Assembly (NCBI RefSeq): GCF_003610735.1
Contig: NZ_RAQM01000006.1
Coordinates: forward strand, 456,274-520,273
Origin: Tenacibaculum lutimaris
GTDB lineage: Bacteria; Bacteroidota; Bacteroidia; Flavobacteriales; Flavobacteriaceae
DNA: 64,000 bases
Direction: 5' to 3'
In this document: piece by piece, positions 27,265 through 36,224 of the stretch
How positions within the stretch are numbered: the first letter of the stretch is position 1
How the letters are laid out: each line of letters opens with the position of its first letter
The notes under the pieces: generated by a model
Database searches by the model: none
What the model was told of the DNA's origin: nothing
The model's input: the letters and a program-made list of their open reading frames with translations, nothing else
Position numbers and translations under genes: made by a program

Positions 27265-27525
27265 ATGAGTGACTTATCAATAGCAATGAAAGCGGGTCTA
27301 ATGACTCATAATTTACATAACTTATTAAATGGTGTTGCTGATATAGGGACAGCAAGTAAAATTGGAGTAATCACAAGTTCTTTACAACAATTTTTAAATG
27401 GTCAGGCAAATATTTCTATGGCTCATAAACTTGGTTTAATGACATCTGACCTTCAATTATTATTAAATAGCATAGGTAAGCAAGGTGCAATTGGTTTAGT
27501 ATTAGGATTATTAATGAAAAAATAA
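27265..27525 (+). CDS. Small protein made of three 23-residue repeats
   Basis: 86 residues. Residues 7-29, 30-52 and 53-75 align as three repeats of the form A-x-K-x-G-x-[MI]-T-x-x-L-x-x-[LF]-L-N-[GS]. A hydrophobic Gly-rich end follows (IGLVLGLLMKK). Each repeat looks like a short helix-turn-helix hairpin. It starts 4 bp after the coiled-coil gene, so the two products probably work together. I do not recognise the family. The stop (27523-27525) lies 3 bp before the folded repeat. Confidence 0.75.
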   Translation: MSDLSIAMKAGLMTHNLHNLLNGVADIGTASKIGVITSSLQQFLNGQANISMAHKLGLMTSDLQLLLNSIGKQGAIGLVLGLLMKK

Positions 27526-27528
27526 CCA

Positions 27529-27656
27529 GTTGCCAACAATGGCTATAAGTAATTGCTCGTTTTCGCTTACTTCTGAAAATCCTTGCGGTGTTTTCAGTGT
27601 GGTGCGTACTTGCAAAGTTAAATACTAAACCACGCAGCTACTCATAGCCGAGACCG
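27529..27656. repeat. attC-like folded repeat, right end of cassette
   Basis: The arm at 27541-27556 (GGCTATAAGTAATTGC) pairs with 27634-27649, matching at 13 of 16 positions. Nested inside are CTGAAAA (27573-27579) with TTTTCAG (27591-27597), and GTGGT (27599-27603) with ACCAC (27629-27633). The result is a branched, near-palindromic ~128 nt element beginning with GTTGCCAAC. No coding potential is seen. Its end, ACCGATAGCGAA, resembles the left boundary ACCGTTGGCAAC at 8 of 12 positions. Confidence 0.55.
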
Positions 27657-27787
27657 ATAGCGAAACCCCTTCAAAAAAACCTTCTATTTAAACCCATTCT
27701 AAATATTTAAGAAAACAATTCGTAAAGTTTGTTCAAGTAGTGTGTTCCGCTTAAATTTGTGCTATTATTTAATCAATCAACAAAATA

Positions 27788-28465
27788 ATGAGCGGATTAC
27801 TAAAATCTTCTATTGGAAGAAAGTTTGCCATGGCACTTTCGGCATTCTTCCTGATGTTTTTCTTATTACAACATTTTGCAATTAACATCACCTCTATTTT
27901 TCCAGATAATGGAGCTACATTCAACAAACTATCTCATTTTATGGGAACTAACGGTTTAGTACAGTATGTAATGCAGCCTATCTTAATTTTTGGAGTTGTT
28001 TTTCACTTTGTAATGGGATTCATCTTAGAAATGAAAAACAACAGTGCACGTAAAGTAAGTTATGCTAAAAATAACGGAGCTGCAAACTCTACTTGGATGA
28101 GTAGAAACATGATTTATAGTGGAGCTGCTATTTTAGCGTTTATTGTATTACACTTTATCGATTTTTGGTTTCCAGAAATCAACACCAAATTCATTCAAGG
28201 TGATTGGAGTGGTTTACACGATGGAGAGTTTAGATACTTCCACGAGTTACAACACAAATTTGTAAGTCCACTTAGAGTAGGTGCTTATGTAATTGCTTTT
28301 GTTTTCTTAGCATTACACTTATTACACGGGTTCAACTCTGCATTCCAGTCAGTTGGAGCAAATAACAAATATACCAGAGGATTGAAAACATTTGGTAAAA
28401 TATATGCTATTGGTATTCCTGCAGGATTTATCATCATCGCATTATTTCACTTTTTCAACCACTAA
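27788..28465 (+). CDS. sdhC: Succinate dehydrogenase cytochrome b subunit
   Basis: 225-residue membrane anchor of complex II with five predicted helices. His residues suited to haem ligation are seen in LLQHFAIN, FHFVMGF, VLHFIDF and LHLLHGF. This single-subunit, di-haem (type B) anchor is the form found in Bacteroidota and epsilon-proteobacteria. It feeds electrons from SdhA/SdhB to menaquinone. It is first of a three-gene operon, 15 bp before sdhA. Confidence 0.93.
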   Translation: MSGLLKSSIGRKFAMALSAFFLMFFLLQHFAINITSIFPDNGATFNKLSHFMGTNGLVQYVMQPILIFGVVFHFVMGFILEMKNNSARKVSYAKNNGAANSTWMSRNMIYSGAAILAFIVLHFIDFWFPEINTKFIQGDWSGLHDGEFRYFHELQHKFVSPLRVGAYVIAFVFLALHLLHGFNSAFQSVGANNKYTRGLKTFGKIYAIGIPAGFIIIALFHFFNH

Positions 28466-28480
28466 TAAAACCACTTAAAT

Positions 28481-30496
28481 ATGGCAATTTTAGATTCAAA
28501 AATACCAAAAGGTCCATTAAAAGATAAGTGGACAACTTATAAAGATAAAATCGACTTGGTAAACCCTGCAAACAAACGTTTAATTGACGTAATTGTAGTA
28601 GGTACAGGTTTAGCAGGTGGTTCTGCTTCTGCAACATTAGCAGAATTAGGATACAACGTTAAAGCATTTGCTTACCAAGATTCTCCTCGTCGTGCGCACT
28701 CTATTGCAGCACAAGGAGGTATTAACGCAGCAAAAAACTATCAAGGAGATGGTGACTCTTTTTACCGTTTATTTTACGATACAGTAAAAGGTGGAGATTA
28801 CCGTTCTCGTGAGGCTAACGTTTACCGTTTAGCTGAGGTTTCTGCAAACATCATCGATCAATGTGTGGCGCAAGGAGTTCCTTTTGCTCGTGATTATGGT
28901 GGACAATTAGATAACCGTTCGTTTGGTGGGGTATTAGTATCTCGTACTTTTTATGCGAAAGGTCAAACTGGTCAGCAGTTATTATTAGGAGCTTATTCAG
29001 CAATGAACCGTCAAATTGCTCGTGGTAAAATTGAAATGTTCAATCGTCATGAAATGTTAGATGTTGTTATTGTTGATGGAAAAGCTCGTGGAATTATTGC
29101 TCGTAACTTAGTTACTGGTGAAATTGAGCGTCACTCAGCACACGCAGTAGTAATTGCTTCTGGTGGATATGGAAACGTGTATTTCTTATCAACCAACGCA
29201 ATGGGATCTAACGCAACAGCGGCTTGGAAAGTTCATAAAAAAGGAGCATTCTTCGCAAACCCTTGTTACACGCAAATTCACCCAACTTGTATTCCTCGTT
29301 CAGGTGACTACCAGTCTAAATTAACCTTAATGTCTGAATCGTTACGTAACGATGGTCGTATTTGGGTTCCTAAGAAAATGGAAGATGTATTAGCAATTAG
29401 AGAAGGAAAATTAAAACCAACTCAAATTGCTGAAGAAGATAGAGATTATTACTTAGAAAGAAGATATCCTGCATTTGGTAACTTAGTACCTCGTGATGTG
29501 GCATCTCGTGCTGCAAAAGAGCGTTGTGATGCTGGTTACGGTGTAAATGCTACTGGTGAAGCTGTATACTTAGATTTTAAATCGGCAATTGAGCGTTACG
29601 GTAAAGAGCAAGCAAAATTAAAAGGTATTGAAAACCCTTCTGCAACTAAAATCACTGAATTAGGTGAGGCTATCGTAGAAGCTAAATACGGAAACTTATT
29701 CCAAATGTATGAAAAGATTGTAGATGACAATCCATACAAAACACCAATGATGATTTATCCTGCAACTCACTATACAATGGGTGGAATTTGGGTAGATTAT
29801 AACTTAATGACAACTATTCCTGGTTGTTATGCTATTGGTGAAGCAAACTTCTCTGATCACGGAGCTAACCGTTTAGGAGCTTCTGCATTAATGCAAGGTT
29901 TAGCTGACGGATATTTCGTATTACCTTATACAATAGGCAATTACTTATCTAATGATATCCGTACAGGTAAAATTTCAACTGAAACTAAAGAGTTTGAAGA
30001 AGCTGAAAAAGCGGTTAAAGACCGTATTGATTTCTTCATCAACAACAACGGAGAGCATTCTGTAGATTACTACCACAAGAAATTAGGAAAAATCATGTGG
30101 GATAAGTGTGGAATGGCACGTAACGAACAAGGTTTAAAAGAAGCTATGGCTGAAATTAAAGAGTTACGTGAAGATTTCTGGAAAAATGTAAAAGTTCCTG
30201 GAGATGCTAACGAAATGAACCCTGAGTTAGAAAAAGCAGGAAGAGTAGCTGATTTCTTAGAGTTAGGAGAATTATTCGCTAAAGATGCCTTGAACAGAAC
30301 AGAATCTTGTGGAGGTCACTTTAGAGAAGAGTCTGTTGAATTAGACGGGCCTCAAAAAGGAGAAGCAAAACGTGATGATGCTAATTTCGCTTACGTTGCT
30401 GCTTGGGAATATAAAGGAGAACCAGCTGATGCTGTTTTACACAAAGAAGAATTAGAGTTTAACGATATTGAACTAAAACAACGTTCATACAAATAA
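28481..30496 (+). CDS. sdhA: Succinate dehydrogenase/fumarate reductase flavoprotein subunit
   Basis: 671 residues. The FAD-binding fold is [19 protein letters not shown] near 37-55. The covalent FAD His is in [10 protein letters not shown], and the dicarboxylate site residues appear in THYTMGG and [11 protein letters not shown]. The protein oxidises succinate to fumarate at the inner face of the membrane. It lies 10 bp before sdhB in the sdhCAB operon. The length matches the long Bacteroidota type. Confidence 0.96.
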   Translation: MAILDSKIPKGPLKDKWTTYKDKIDLVNPANKRLIDVIVVGTGLAGGSASATLAELGYNVKAFAYQDSPRRAHSIAAQGGINAAKNYQGDGDSFYRLFYDTVKGGDYRSREANVYRLAEVSANIIDQCVAQGVPFARDYGGQLDNRSFGGVLVSRTFYAKGQTGQQLLLGAYSAMNRQIARGKIEMFNRHEMLDVVIVDGKARGIIARNLVTGEIERHSAHAVVIASGGYGNVYFLSTNAMGSNATAAWKVHKKGAFFANPCYTQIHPTCIPRSGDYQSKLTLMSESLRNDGRIWVPKKMEDVLAIREGKLKPTQIAEEDRDYYLERRYPAFGNLVPRDVASRAAKERCDAGYGVNATGEAVYLDFKSAIERYGKEQAKLKGIENPSATKITELGEAIVEAKYGNLFQMYEKIVDDNPYKTPMMIYPATHYTMGGIWVDYNLMTTIPGCYAIGEANFSDHGANRLGASALMQGLADGYFVLPYTIGNYLSNDIRTGKISTETKEFEEAEKAVKDRIDFFINNNGEHSVDYYHKKLGKIMWDKCGMARNEQGLKEAMAEIKELREDFWKNVKVPGDANEMNPELEKAGRVADFLELGELFAKDALNRTESCGGHFREESVELDGPQKGEAKRDDANFAYVAAWEYKGEPADAVLHKEELEFNDIELKQRSYK

Positions 30497-30506
30497 GAAA
30501 AGAGAT

Positions 30507-31262
30507 ATGAGTAACATGAATCTTACGCTAAAAATTTGGAGACAAAAAGGAGCGAACGATAAAGGAAAAATGGTCGAATATAAAGTGACCGATATTTCTG
30601 AGCATATGTCTTTCTTAGAAATGATGGACGTATTAAATGAACAATTAGTTAACACTGGTGAAGAGCCTGTAGCGTTTGACCACGACTGTCGTGAAGGAAT
30701 TTGCGGTATGTGTTCTATGTACATTAACGGTGAGGCACACGGACCAGATCGTGGAGTAACTACTTGTCAGTTACACATGCGTATGTTTAACGATGGTGAT
30801 ACAATTACAATTGAGCCATTTAGAGCTGCTGCATTCCCTGTAATTAAAGATTTAGTAGTGGACAGAAGTTCTTTTGAAAGAATTCAACAAGCGGGAGGAT
30901 ATATCTCTGTAAACACATCAGGAAACACTACAGATGCAAACGCTATCTTAGTTCCTAAAGAAAACGCTGATAAAGCAATGGATGCTGCAACTTGTATTGG
31001 TTGTGGTGCTTGTGTAGCTACTTGTAAAAACTCATCTGCAATGTTATTTGTAGGAGCAAAAGTATCTCAATATGCTTTATTACCACAAGGACAAGTTGAA
31101 GCTACTGAACGTGTTAAAAACATGGTAGCTCAAATGGATTTAGAAGGTTTTGGTAACTGTACAAACACTGGAGCTTGTGAGGTTGAATGTCCTAAAGGAA
31201 TTTCTTTAGAAAACATCGCTCGTATGAACTCTGAGTTCTTAAAGGCGAGTTTTAAAGGATAA
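30507..31262 (+). CDS. sdhB: Succinate dehydrogenase iron-sulfur subunit
   Basis: 251 residues. Ligands for [2Fe-2S] appear in [11 protein letters not shown] with a further Cys in TTCQLH. Those for [4Fe-4S] are in [11 protein letters not shown], and the remaining cluster uses [15 protein letters not shown]. It transfers electrons from SdhA to the quinone site in SdhC. It is last in the operon, with a strong terminator just after it. Confidence 0.96.
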   Translation: MSNMNLTLKIWRQKGANDKGKMVEYKVTDISEHMSFLEMMDVLNEQLVNTGEEPVAFDHDCREGICGMCSMYINGEAHGPDRGVTTCQLHMRMFNDGDTITIEPFRAAAFPVIKDLVVDRSSFERIQQAGGYISVNTSGNTTDANAILVPKENADKAMDAATCIGCGACVATCKNSSAMLFVGAKVSQYALLPQGQVEATERVKNMVAQMDLEGFGNCTNTGACEVECPKGISLENIARMNSEFLKASFKG

Positions 31263-31280
31263 AACACAACACCTTAGTTA

Positions 31281-31313
31281 TAAAAAAACCGAAGCTGATG
31301 CTTCGGTTTTTTT
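31281..31313 (+). terminator. Intrinsic terminator of sdhCAB
   Basis: Stem AAAAAAACCGAAGC with GCTTCGGTTTTTTT around TGAT, 20 bp after sdhB. Confidence 0.93.
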
Positions 31314-31454
31314 ATGCTTTTACATCTTTAACTTCACTTATTCTTTATTTCATAACGCTTATACCTTTTTTCTGTTTCTGAAACTATATACAAAATACAT
31401 TTGCCACCATTGATTACAATATGATGATCTGTGGGGGACTATCTTATTACTAAA

Positions 31455-31487
31455 TCAAAAAAGCCTGAGTAAATGCTCAGGCTTTTT
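31455..31487 (-). terminator. Intrinsic terminator after endonuclease I gene
   Basis: Stem AAAAAGCCTGAG with CTCAGGCTTTTT, about 25 bp beyond the minus-strand stop at 31510. The ~140 bp between it and the sdh terminator hold nothing I can identify. Confidence 0.9.
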
Positions 31488-31509
31488 AATTATTTATATA
31501 GAAACGTTC

Positions 31510-32925
31510 TTACTTCCAAGTATTATCTGCTTCACTACCATTCCAAATTAGAGTAGCTAAATAAGGATTATCTATAAAAGGATTTCTATTTCCTTGTGCA
31601 TTAGCTACAACATTATTTCGTTGTATTTCTAAATCTGAAACAGGATCTTCGGCATTCCATTGTAATAATAAAGCAACCATATTACTATCTGACGCTACAA
31701 CAGATCCTACAGCTACATTTTTTGGTAAACATTGACTACCATAACGTAAGTACATATACATCATCATACGCGCTACATCACCTTTCCATTCATCACCTGG
31801 ATACCAGTTTCCAGAAACATCACCTGCATTACCTGAGCCAGCAGCAAATTTTTTACTCGATCTATCATTATTAAATTTAACATCTGAAGGTCTTAAATGA
31901 TGTGCATCTGAACCTGGTGCAGAAGTGTTAGTAAACGTTGGTGTTCCTAATCCTTTGGCATACACGTGTTCTCTATTCCAATCAGTTCCTTGTGTACCAC
32001 CATTTGCATCTTTACTACGAGTTCTATCTGTTACATAATTTCCGTCATTATCATCATACCCATAAATTAAGACTACTTTGCTATTATCTGTAGGATCTAA
32101 ATCAGATTGTTTTAATACGTCCCATACACCAGGAGTATATGATAAGTTGGTAGTATGTGTGCTTATTATCGTTGTAGCTAATTCTTCTCTTAGGGCATTA
32201 CCCGTCAAGTTGAAATCGGTATTTTTATAATATTCAGCTAATTCAGAAGGTATATTAAAACTCCCTGCGTTATTAGAAGGCTCTTCTACCTTAATGGTTA
32301 TAGTGGCTGTAGAACAACTTTTTGTAGCATCATCATCACAAATTGTATACGTAAACGTGTCATTACCTACAAAATCAGCTTGTGGTATATATGTTATTGT
32401 TCCATTACTATTTAAGGTAACTGATCCATTTGCATTAGAACTGTTAATAGCATCTAATTGCGCATCATCAATTAGACTGTCATTTTCTAAGAAATTACTA
32501 ATCGTAATTTCTGTGTTTTTTTGTGTAGTATAGACATCATCTTTTGCTTCTGGATTTCCTTGATCTACAACAGTTATACTTACTGTTGCTGTTGCACATT
32601 TATCTTCTTCTTTTGTACTACAAATAGTATAAGTAAAAGAATCTGCCCCTACAAAGCTTTTAGCTGGCGTATAAGTTATTTTATTGTTGGTTTGAACTAT
32701 AATACCATTTTCATTAGAAGTTGTTGGGAACGACACTTCTATACTTCCTTGCGTATATGTATCATTTGATAAGAAGTTTAATTCAGAAGCTGTATCTTCG
32801 GTTACTTCATAAGAGTCATTTACAGCGACAACCTTTTCTTCTTTTGGTGGTATAACTTCGCTATCACTTCCTCCACAATTTATAAATAATGCTAACATTG
32901 CTATTAGTCCAATTACTTTCTTCAT
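31510..32925 (-). CDS. Endonuclease I-type nuclease lipoprotein with two Ig-like repeats
   Basis: 471 residues. The signal peptide has a lipobox (FINC). Two tandem ~90-residue cadherin-like/Ig domains follow at about 35-120 and 125-215 (SYEVTEDTASELNFLSNDTY; DVYTTQKNTEITISNFLEND; each ending ADSFTYTIC or NDTFTYTIC). The C-terminal ~250 residues are an endonuclease I domain with the HNH-like metal site TDWNREHVYAKG and GSDAHHLRPSD. It probably cuts DNA outside the cell for phosphate or nucleoside scavenging. It is monocistronic. Confidence 0.88.
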   Translation of the reverse strand: MKKVIGLIAMLALFINCGGSDSEVIPPKEEKVVAVNDSYEVTEDTASELNFLSNDTYTQGSIEVSFPTTSNENGIIVQTNNKITYTPAKSFVGADSFTYTICSTKEEDKCATATVSITVVDQGNPEAKDDVYTTQKNTEITISNFLENDSLIDDAQLDAINSSNANGSVTLNSNGTITYIPQADFVGNDTFTYTICDDDATKSCSTATITIKVEEPSNNAGSFNIPSELAEYYKNTDFNLTGNALREELATTIISTHTTNLSYTPGVWDVLKQSDLDPTDNSKVVLIYGYDDNDGNYVTDRTRSKDANGGTQGTDWNREHVYAKGLGTPTFTNTSAPGSDAHHLRPSDVKFNNDRSSKKFAAGSGNAGDVSGNWYPGDEWKGDVARMMMYMYLRYGSQCLPKNVAVGSVVASDSNMVALLLQWNAEDPVSDLEIQRNNVVANAQGNRNPFIDNPYLATLIWNGSEADNTWK

Positions 32926-32944
32926 AATCTACTACTATTAATAA

Positions 32945-33559
32945 TTATTCTTTTTTATTCTTATCATGTACTTTAGTTGGTACATTTTCGTTCCATACCG
33001 TTAAAATATCTGTTGCAACGCTAGCACCACTTCCAGCAGCAATGGCAAACTGACTACGCCAACCAGCTAAGGTTCCGCAAACATACAGTCCTTCTTTAAT
33101 CAAATGGTTAAAATTACGTAATTGTATTCTATCTTTCATTGCATTTGCTCGCATGTGCTTTTCTACATATTGCTCCAATCCTGCAATTTCAAATGGTTTT
33201 GAATAGTTTAATGCAATCACTACCATTTTACTTGTATATTCACCTTTGTTTGTGATTATTTTATACCCTTCTCCTTCATCTAAAACTGCTGCTACTTTTT
33301 CATTTTTTATCTGAATAACTTCAGGATATAATTCTTCTAGCTGCTTTTTTCCTTCCTCTAAAATATCTTCACCTAAAGTTCCAGGAGCTAATCCTAAAAC
33401 ATTATTAAATAAAGCATCTTGTAAATGAGAAGCTCGTTGGTGCATGATAACTCCTACCTTTTTTCCTTTTGCATATTCTTTAGTTAAGGCAGAACCTAAA
33501 ACTAAGGCGCATTGCATTCCAGAAACACCTCCTCCAATTATAAGTGCGTCAAAATTCAT
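32945..33559 (-). CDS. Short NAD(P)/FAD-dependent oxidoreductase, thioredoxin-reductase-like
   Basis: 204 residues. The N-terminal dinucleotide-binding motif is IIGGGVSGMQCAL, and the C-terminal FAD motif is GLYVCGTLAGWRSQFAIAAGSG. The central NADPH domain and redox CxxC of thioredoxin reductase are absent, so this is a compact FAD protein about two-thirds the usual length. The start ATG abuts the MarC stop (33560), implying one operon. Short members like this occur as complete proteins, so I do not call it a fragment. Activity unknown. Confidence 0.78.
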   Translation of the reverse strand: MNFDALIIGGGVSGMQCALVLGSALTKEYAKGKKVGVIMHQRASHLQDALFNNVLGLAPGTLGEDILEEGKKQLEELYPEVIQIKNEKVAAVLDEGEGYKIITNKGEYTSKMVVIALNYSKPFEIAGLEQYVEKHMRANAMKDRIQLRNFNHLIKEGLYVCGTLAGWRSQFAIAAGSGASVATDILTVWNENVPTKVHDKNKKE

Positions 33560-34141
33560 TTATGATAATAACATTTTAATATTGGTTGCAAATAACTTAA
33601 CTGCGATTGCTAAAAGGACAACACCAAATATTTTTCTAATAATTTGAATTCCGTTAGGTCCGATGACTTTTTCAATTTTAGTTGATGTTTTTAATACAAA
33701 ATAAATTACAACTACGTTTAGCAAAACAGCTACAATTATATTTTCTAATTTAAATTCTGCCCTTAAGGAAAGAAGTGTTGTTAAACTTCCTGGACCCGCA
33801 ATTAGTGGAAAAGCCAAAGGAAAAACGGTTGCACTAATTGCTTCTTCTTCATCGTCTTTATAGAGGGTTATACCTAAAATCATTTCTAAAGCAAGAAAGA
33901 ATAGAATAAATGATCCTGCAACAGCAAAAGAATGTACATCTATTCCTATTAAATTTAATAATCGTTGTCCAACGAATAAAAATAAAATCATAATAAACCC
34001 TGCAATAACAGATGCTTTTTCTGATTGAATGTGTCCTACTTTCTTACGTAAATCAATAACAATTGGAATATTTCCAACGATATCAATTACCGCAAATAAT
34101 ACCATAAAGGCTGTAAAAATTTCTTTAAAGTTAAAGTCCAT
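33560..34141 (-). CDS. MarC-family integral membrane protein
   Basis: 193 residues with about six hydrophobic helices. The MarC signature segments are present: FMVLFAVIDIVGNIPIVIDL near the N-terminus, FPLAFPLIAGPGSLTTLLSL in the middle and the C-terminal NGIQIIRKIFGVVLLAIAVK. The family is widespread; a role in export has been suggested but its substrate is not known. It is first in an operon with the flavoprotein. Confidence 0.9.
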   Translation of the reverse strand: MDFNFKEIFTAFMVLFAVIDIVGNIPIVIDLRKKVGHIQSEKASVIAGFIMILFLFVGQRLLNLIGIDVHSFAVAGSFILFFLALEMILGITLYKDDEEEAISATVFPLAFPLIAGPGSLTTLLSLRAEFKLENIIVAVLLNVVVIYFVLKTSTKIEKVIGPNGIQIIRKIFGVVLLAIAVKLFATNIKMLLS

Positions 34142-34190
34142 AGTTGATGTTTTTCGTGTGCAAAATTATATAAGTAATGTTACAATCTAG

Positions 34191-34198
34191 TATTTTTG
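34191..34198 (+). promoter_or_regulatory. Possible -7 box of the DUF3109 gene
   Basis: TATTTTTG matches TAnnTTTG, 51 bp before the ATG at 34250. No clear -33 TTTG is seen. Confidence 0.35.
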
Positions 34199-34249
34199 CA
34201 TTTAAATTTACAAGAAGTTCATATAAACTTCCAATTTTAAAATTAATTT

Positions 34250-34822
34250 ATGTTTCAGTTAGGAAAAACCATCGTTTCAGAAGACCTTATAGAAAAAGAG
34301 TTTGTGTGCAATTTATCTGCCTGTAAAGGCGCTTGTTGTATTGATGGTGATGCAGGTGCTCCTTTAGAAAAAGAGGAAACCAAAATATTAGAAGAAATTT
34401 ATCCTAAAATTAAACCTTTTTTACGCAAAGAAGGTATTGAGGCTATTGAAAAACAAGGGACTTGGATAACTAGCGATTTTGGAGAATTAGAAACTCCTTT
34501 AATCAATGATGCCGATTGTGCTTATGTTATTTTTGATGATAAAGGAACTGCTTTGTGTGCTATTGAAGAAGCATACAATCAAGGAATTGTGGATTGGAAA
34601 AAACCAGTTTCATGTCACTTATACCCAGTTCGTGTAAAAGACTATAGTGAGTTTGCTGCTGTTAATTACCATAAATGGGAAATTTGTGATGATGCTTGCT
34701 CTTTAGGAAAAGAATTACAAGTACCTGTATACAAATTTGTAAAACAAGCCTTAATTAGAAAGTTTGGGCAAAATTGGTACGATGAACTTGAAAAAGTTGC
34801 TGAAAAACACTTGAAAAAATAA
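34250..34822 (+). CDS. DUF3109-family Cys-rich protein
   Basis: 190 residues. The N-terminal CNLSACKGACCIDGDAG is the DUF3109 signature, with further Cys in DADCAYV, CAIEE, SCHLYPVRV and ICDDACSL. The pattern suggests metal or cluster binding, by analogy with the YkgJ-like group. Function unknown. It is monocistronic and faces the dGTPase gene across a bidirectional terminator. Confidence 0.85.
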   Translation: MFQLGKTIVSEDLIEKEFVCNLSACKGACCIDGDAGAPLEKEETKILEEIYPKIKPFLRKEGIEAIEKQGTWITSDFGELETPLINDADCAYVIFDDKGTALCAIEEAYNQGIVDWKKPVSCHLYPVRVKDYSEFAAVNYHKWEICDDACSLGKELQVPVYKFVKQALIRKFGQNWYDELEKVAEKHLKK

Positions 34823-34829
34823 GTTAAAC

Positions 34830-34863
34830 ATAAAAAAACGACGCTAAATAGCGTCGTTTTTTG
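34830..34863. terminator. Bidirectional terminator, DUF3109 and dGTPase genes
   Basis: Perfect stem AAAAAACGACGC with GCGTCGTTTTTT around TAAATA. Confidence 0.92.
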
Positions 34864-34880
34864 TTCTATTTTATATATAA

Positions 34881-36218
34881 TTAACTAATATACCCCATTA
34901 GTTTTCTATGCAATCGAATAGCATATCCATCAGATAATCCTGCAATATAACTACATACTTGCATAATTCTGTCATATAAATCTTCTCTCTCTTGTTGGTA
35001 TTCTTCTGGAAGTAAATTCAATACTAATTTATCGTAGTTTGACTGTTTGTTCTCAAACTTATTATTAAGTGCGGTTACGAAAACATCTAGCAAATCAGCA
35101 ATGATTTTATAACCAGCTACCTCTTTTTCAACTACTTCTTTACTTCTGTAAATTTTATCAACACTTATTTTGATAATATCGTTAATCTGTGCTTCGTATT
35201 TACATTTGTCTAACAAACCTTTATCAAAAGTTCCGTTTAAAATATCCTCTTCATTTTCTAAAAAGATAGTAACTGCTTCATTTATTAACACACCAATTGC
35301 TAAAGCACGTAAATAACTTACACGGTCTTTTTGATGTTGTAATGAATGGTATTTCTTACTATCAATTGTATCCTTTACCAACTTAATCATGTATTCTAAA
35401 GCATAATCTTCTTCAATTAAGCCAAGGTTGATTCCATCTTCAAAATCGATAATTGTATAACAAATATCATCGGCTGCTTCTACCAAATAGGCTAATGGAT
35501 GTCGGTAATAAGAAATTCCTTCAGATTCTTTTTTTAATAAACCCAAATCTTCAGCTATTTCTAAAAAAGCAGCTTTTTCAGACTGAAAGAAGCCGTATTT
35601 TTTATCGACAATATGTTTGGTTGGTTTCTTTGGAAGACTCTCTTTAGGATATTTTAAAAAAGCTCCTAAGGTTGCATACGACAAGCGTAAACCTCCTTCA
35701 ACACCTTCTCTGCTTTCTGTAAGGATTTTAAATCCGTTAGCATTCCCTTCAAAATCAATTAAATCTTGATATTCTAAATCAGTAAGCTCTTCTTTGTATT
35801 GAAGGCCTTTTCCTGTTTTAAAATATTCACCTATCGCTTTTTCTCCTGAGTGACCAAACGGTGGATTTCCAATATCATGCATTACGGATGCTGCCGCTAC
35901 AATAGCTCCAAAATCATTAAAAGTGTACCCTAACTCTTTTAAATTTGGATGACGCTCTAATAGCTCTTTTCCTACCCTGCGTCCTAAAGTACGTCCTACA
36001 ACTGACACCTCTAAACTATGTGTTAAACGTGTATGGACAAAATCGGTTTTTGATAATGGAATTACTTGTGTTTTGTCTTGTAAACTTCGAAAAGCCGACG
36101 AAAATATAATTCTATCAAAATCTACTTCAAAACCTAAACGAGTTTCGTCTTGTTTAGCACGTTCACGTTTTTGAGTATCACCAAAACGTTTTAAAGAAAG
36201 GAGTTGTTCCCAGTTCAT
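34881..36218 (-). CDS. dgt: Deoxyguanosine triphosphate triphosphohydrolase
   Basis: 445 residues of the HD superfamily. The motif VMHDIGNPPFGHSGE supplies the HD metal site, with an earlier His in THSLEVSVVGRTLGRR and later Asp in EAADDICYTIIDFEDG. It hydrolyses dGTP to deoxyguanosine and triphosphate, balancing dNTP pools; ribonucleotide reductase is encoded just upstream on the same strand. Its start is 6 bp after the stop of the 157-residue gene. Confidence 0.92.
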   Translation of the reverse strand: MNWEQLLSLKRFGDTQKRERAKQDETRLGFEVDFDRIIFSSAFRSLQDKTQVIPLSKTDFVHTRLTHSLEVSVVGRTLGRRVGKELLERHPNLKELGYTFNDFGAIVAAASVMHDIGNPPFGHSGEKAIGEYFKTGKGLQYKEELTDLEYQDLIDFEGNANGFKILTESREGVEGGLRLSYATLGAFLKYPKESLPKKPTKHIVDKKYGFFQSEKAAFLEIAEDLGLLKKESEGISYYRHPLAYLVEAADDICYTIIDFEDGINLGLIEEDYALEYMIKLVKDTIDSKKYHSLQHQKDRVSYLRALAIGVLINEAVTIFLENEEDILNGTFDKGLLDKCKYEAQINDIIKISVDKIYRSKEVVEKEVAGYKIIADLLDVFVTALNNKFENKQSNYDKLVLNLLPEEYQQEREDLYDRIMQVCSYIAGLSDGYAIRLHRKLMGYIS

Positions 36219-36224
36219 TCTCTT

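Larger units (their letters stand above)
26164..27656 (+). mobile_element. Putative integron-type gene cassette carrying two ORFs
   Basis: Two ORFs lie between ACCG|TTGGCAACAA on the left (boundary at 26163/26164) and a folded repeat on the right that starts GTTGCCAACAATGG (27529) and ends ACCG (27653-27656). GTTGGCAAC at the left is the exact reverse complement of GTTGCCAAC at the right. If the unit were circularised at the two ACCG sites, these would become the outer arms of one palindromic site, as in an integron attC. No integrase is in the window. Alternatives are a transposon-like unit with 9 bp inverted ends or a repeat hitchhiking beside genes. Boundaries are inferred. Confidence 0.4.

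Noticed and set aside
32945..33559. Truncated thioredoxin reductase (pseudogene)
   Set aside because: Short, but both FAD motifs and a normal start and stop are intact, and the gene is neatly joined to marC; compact members of this group occur.
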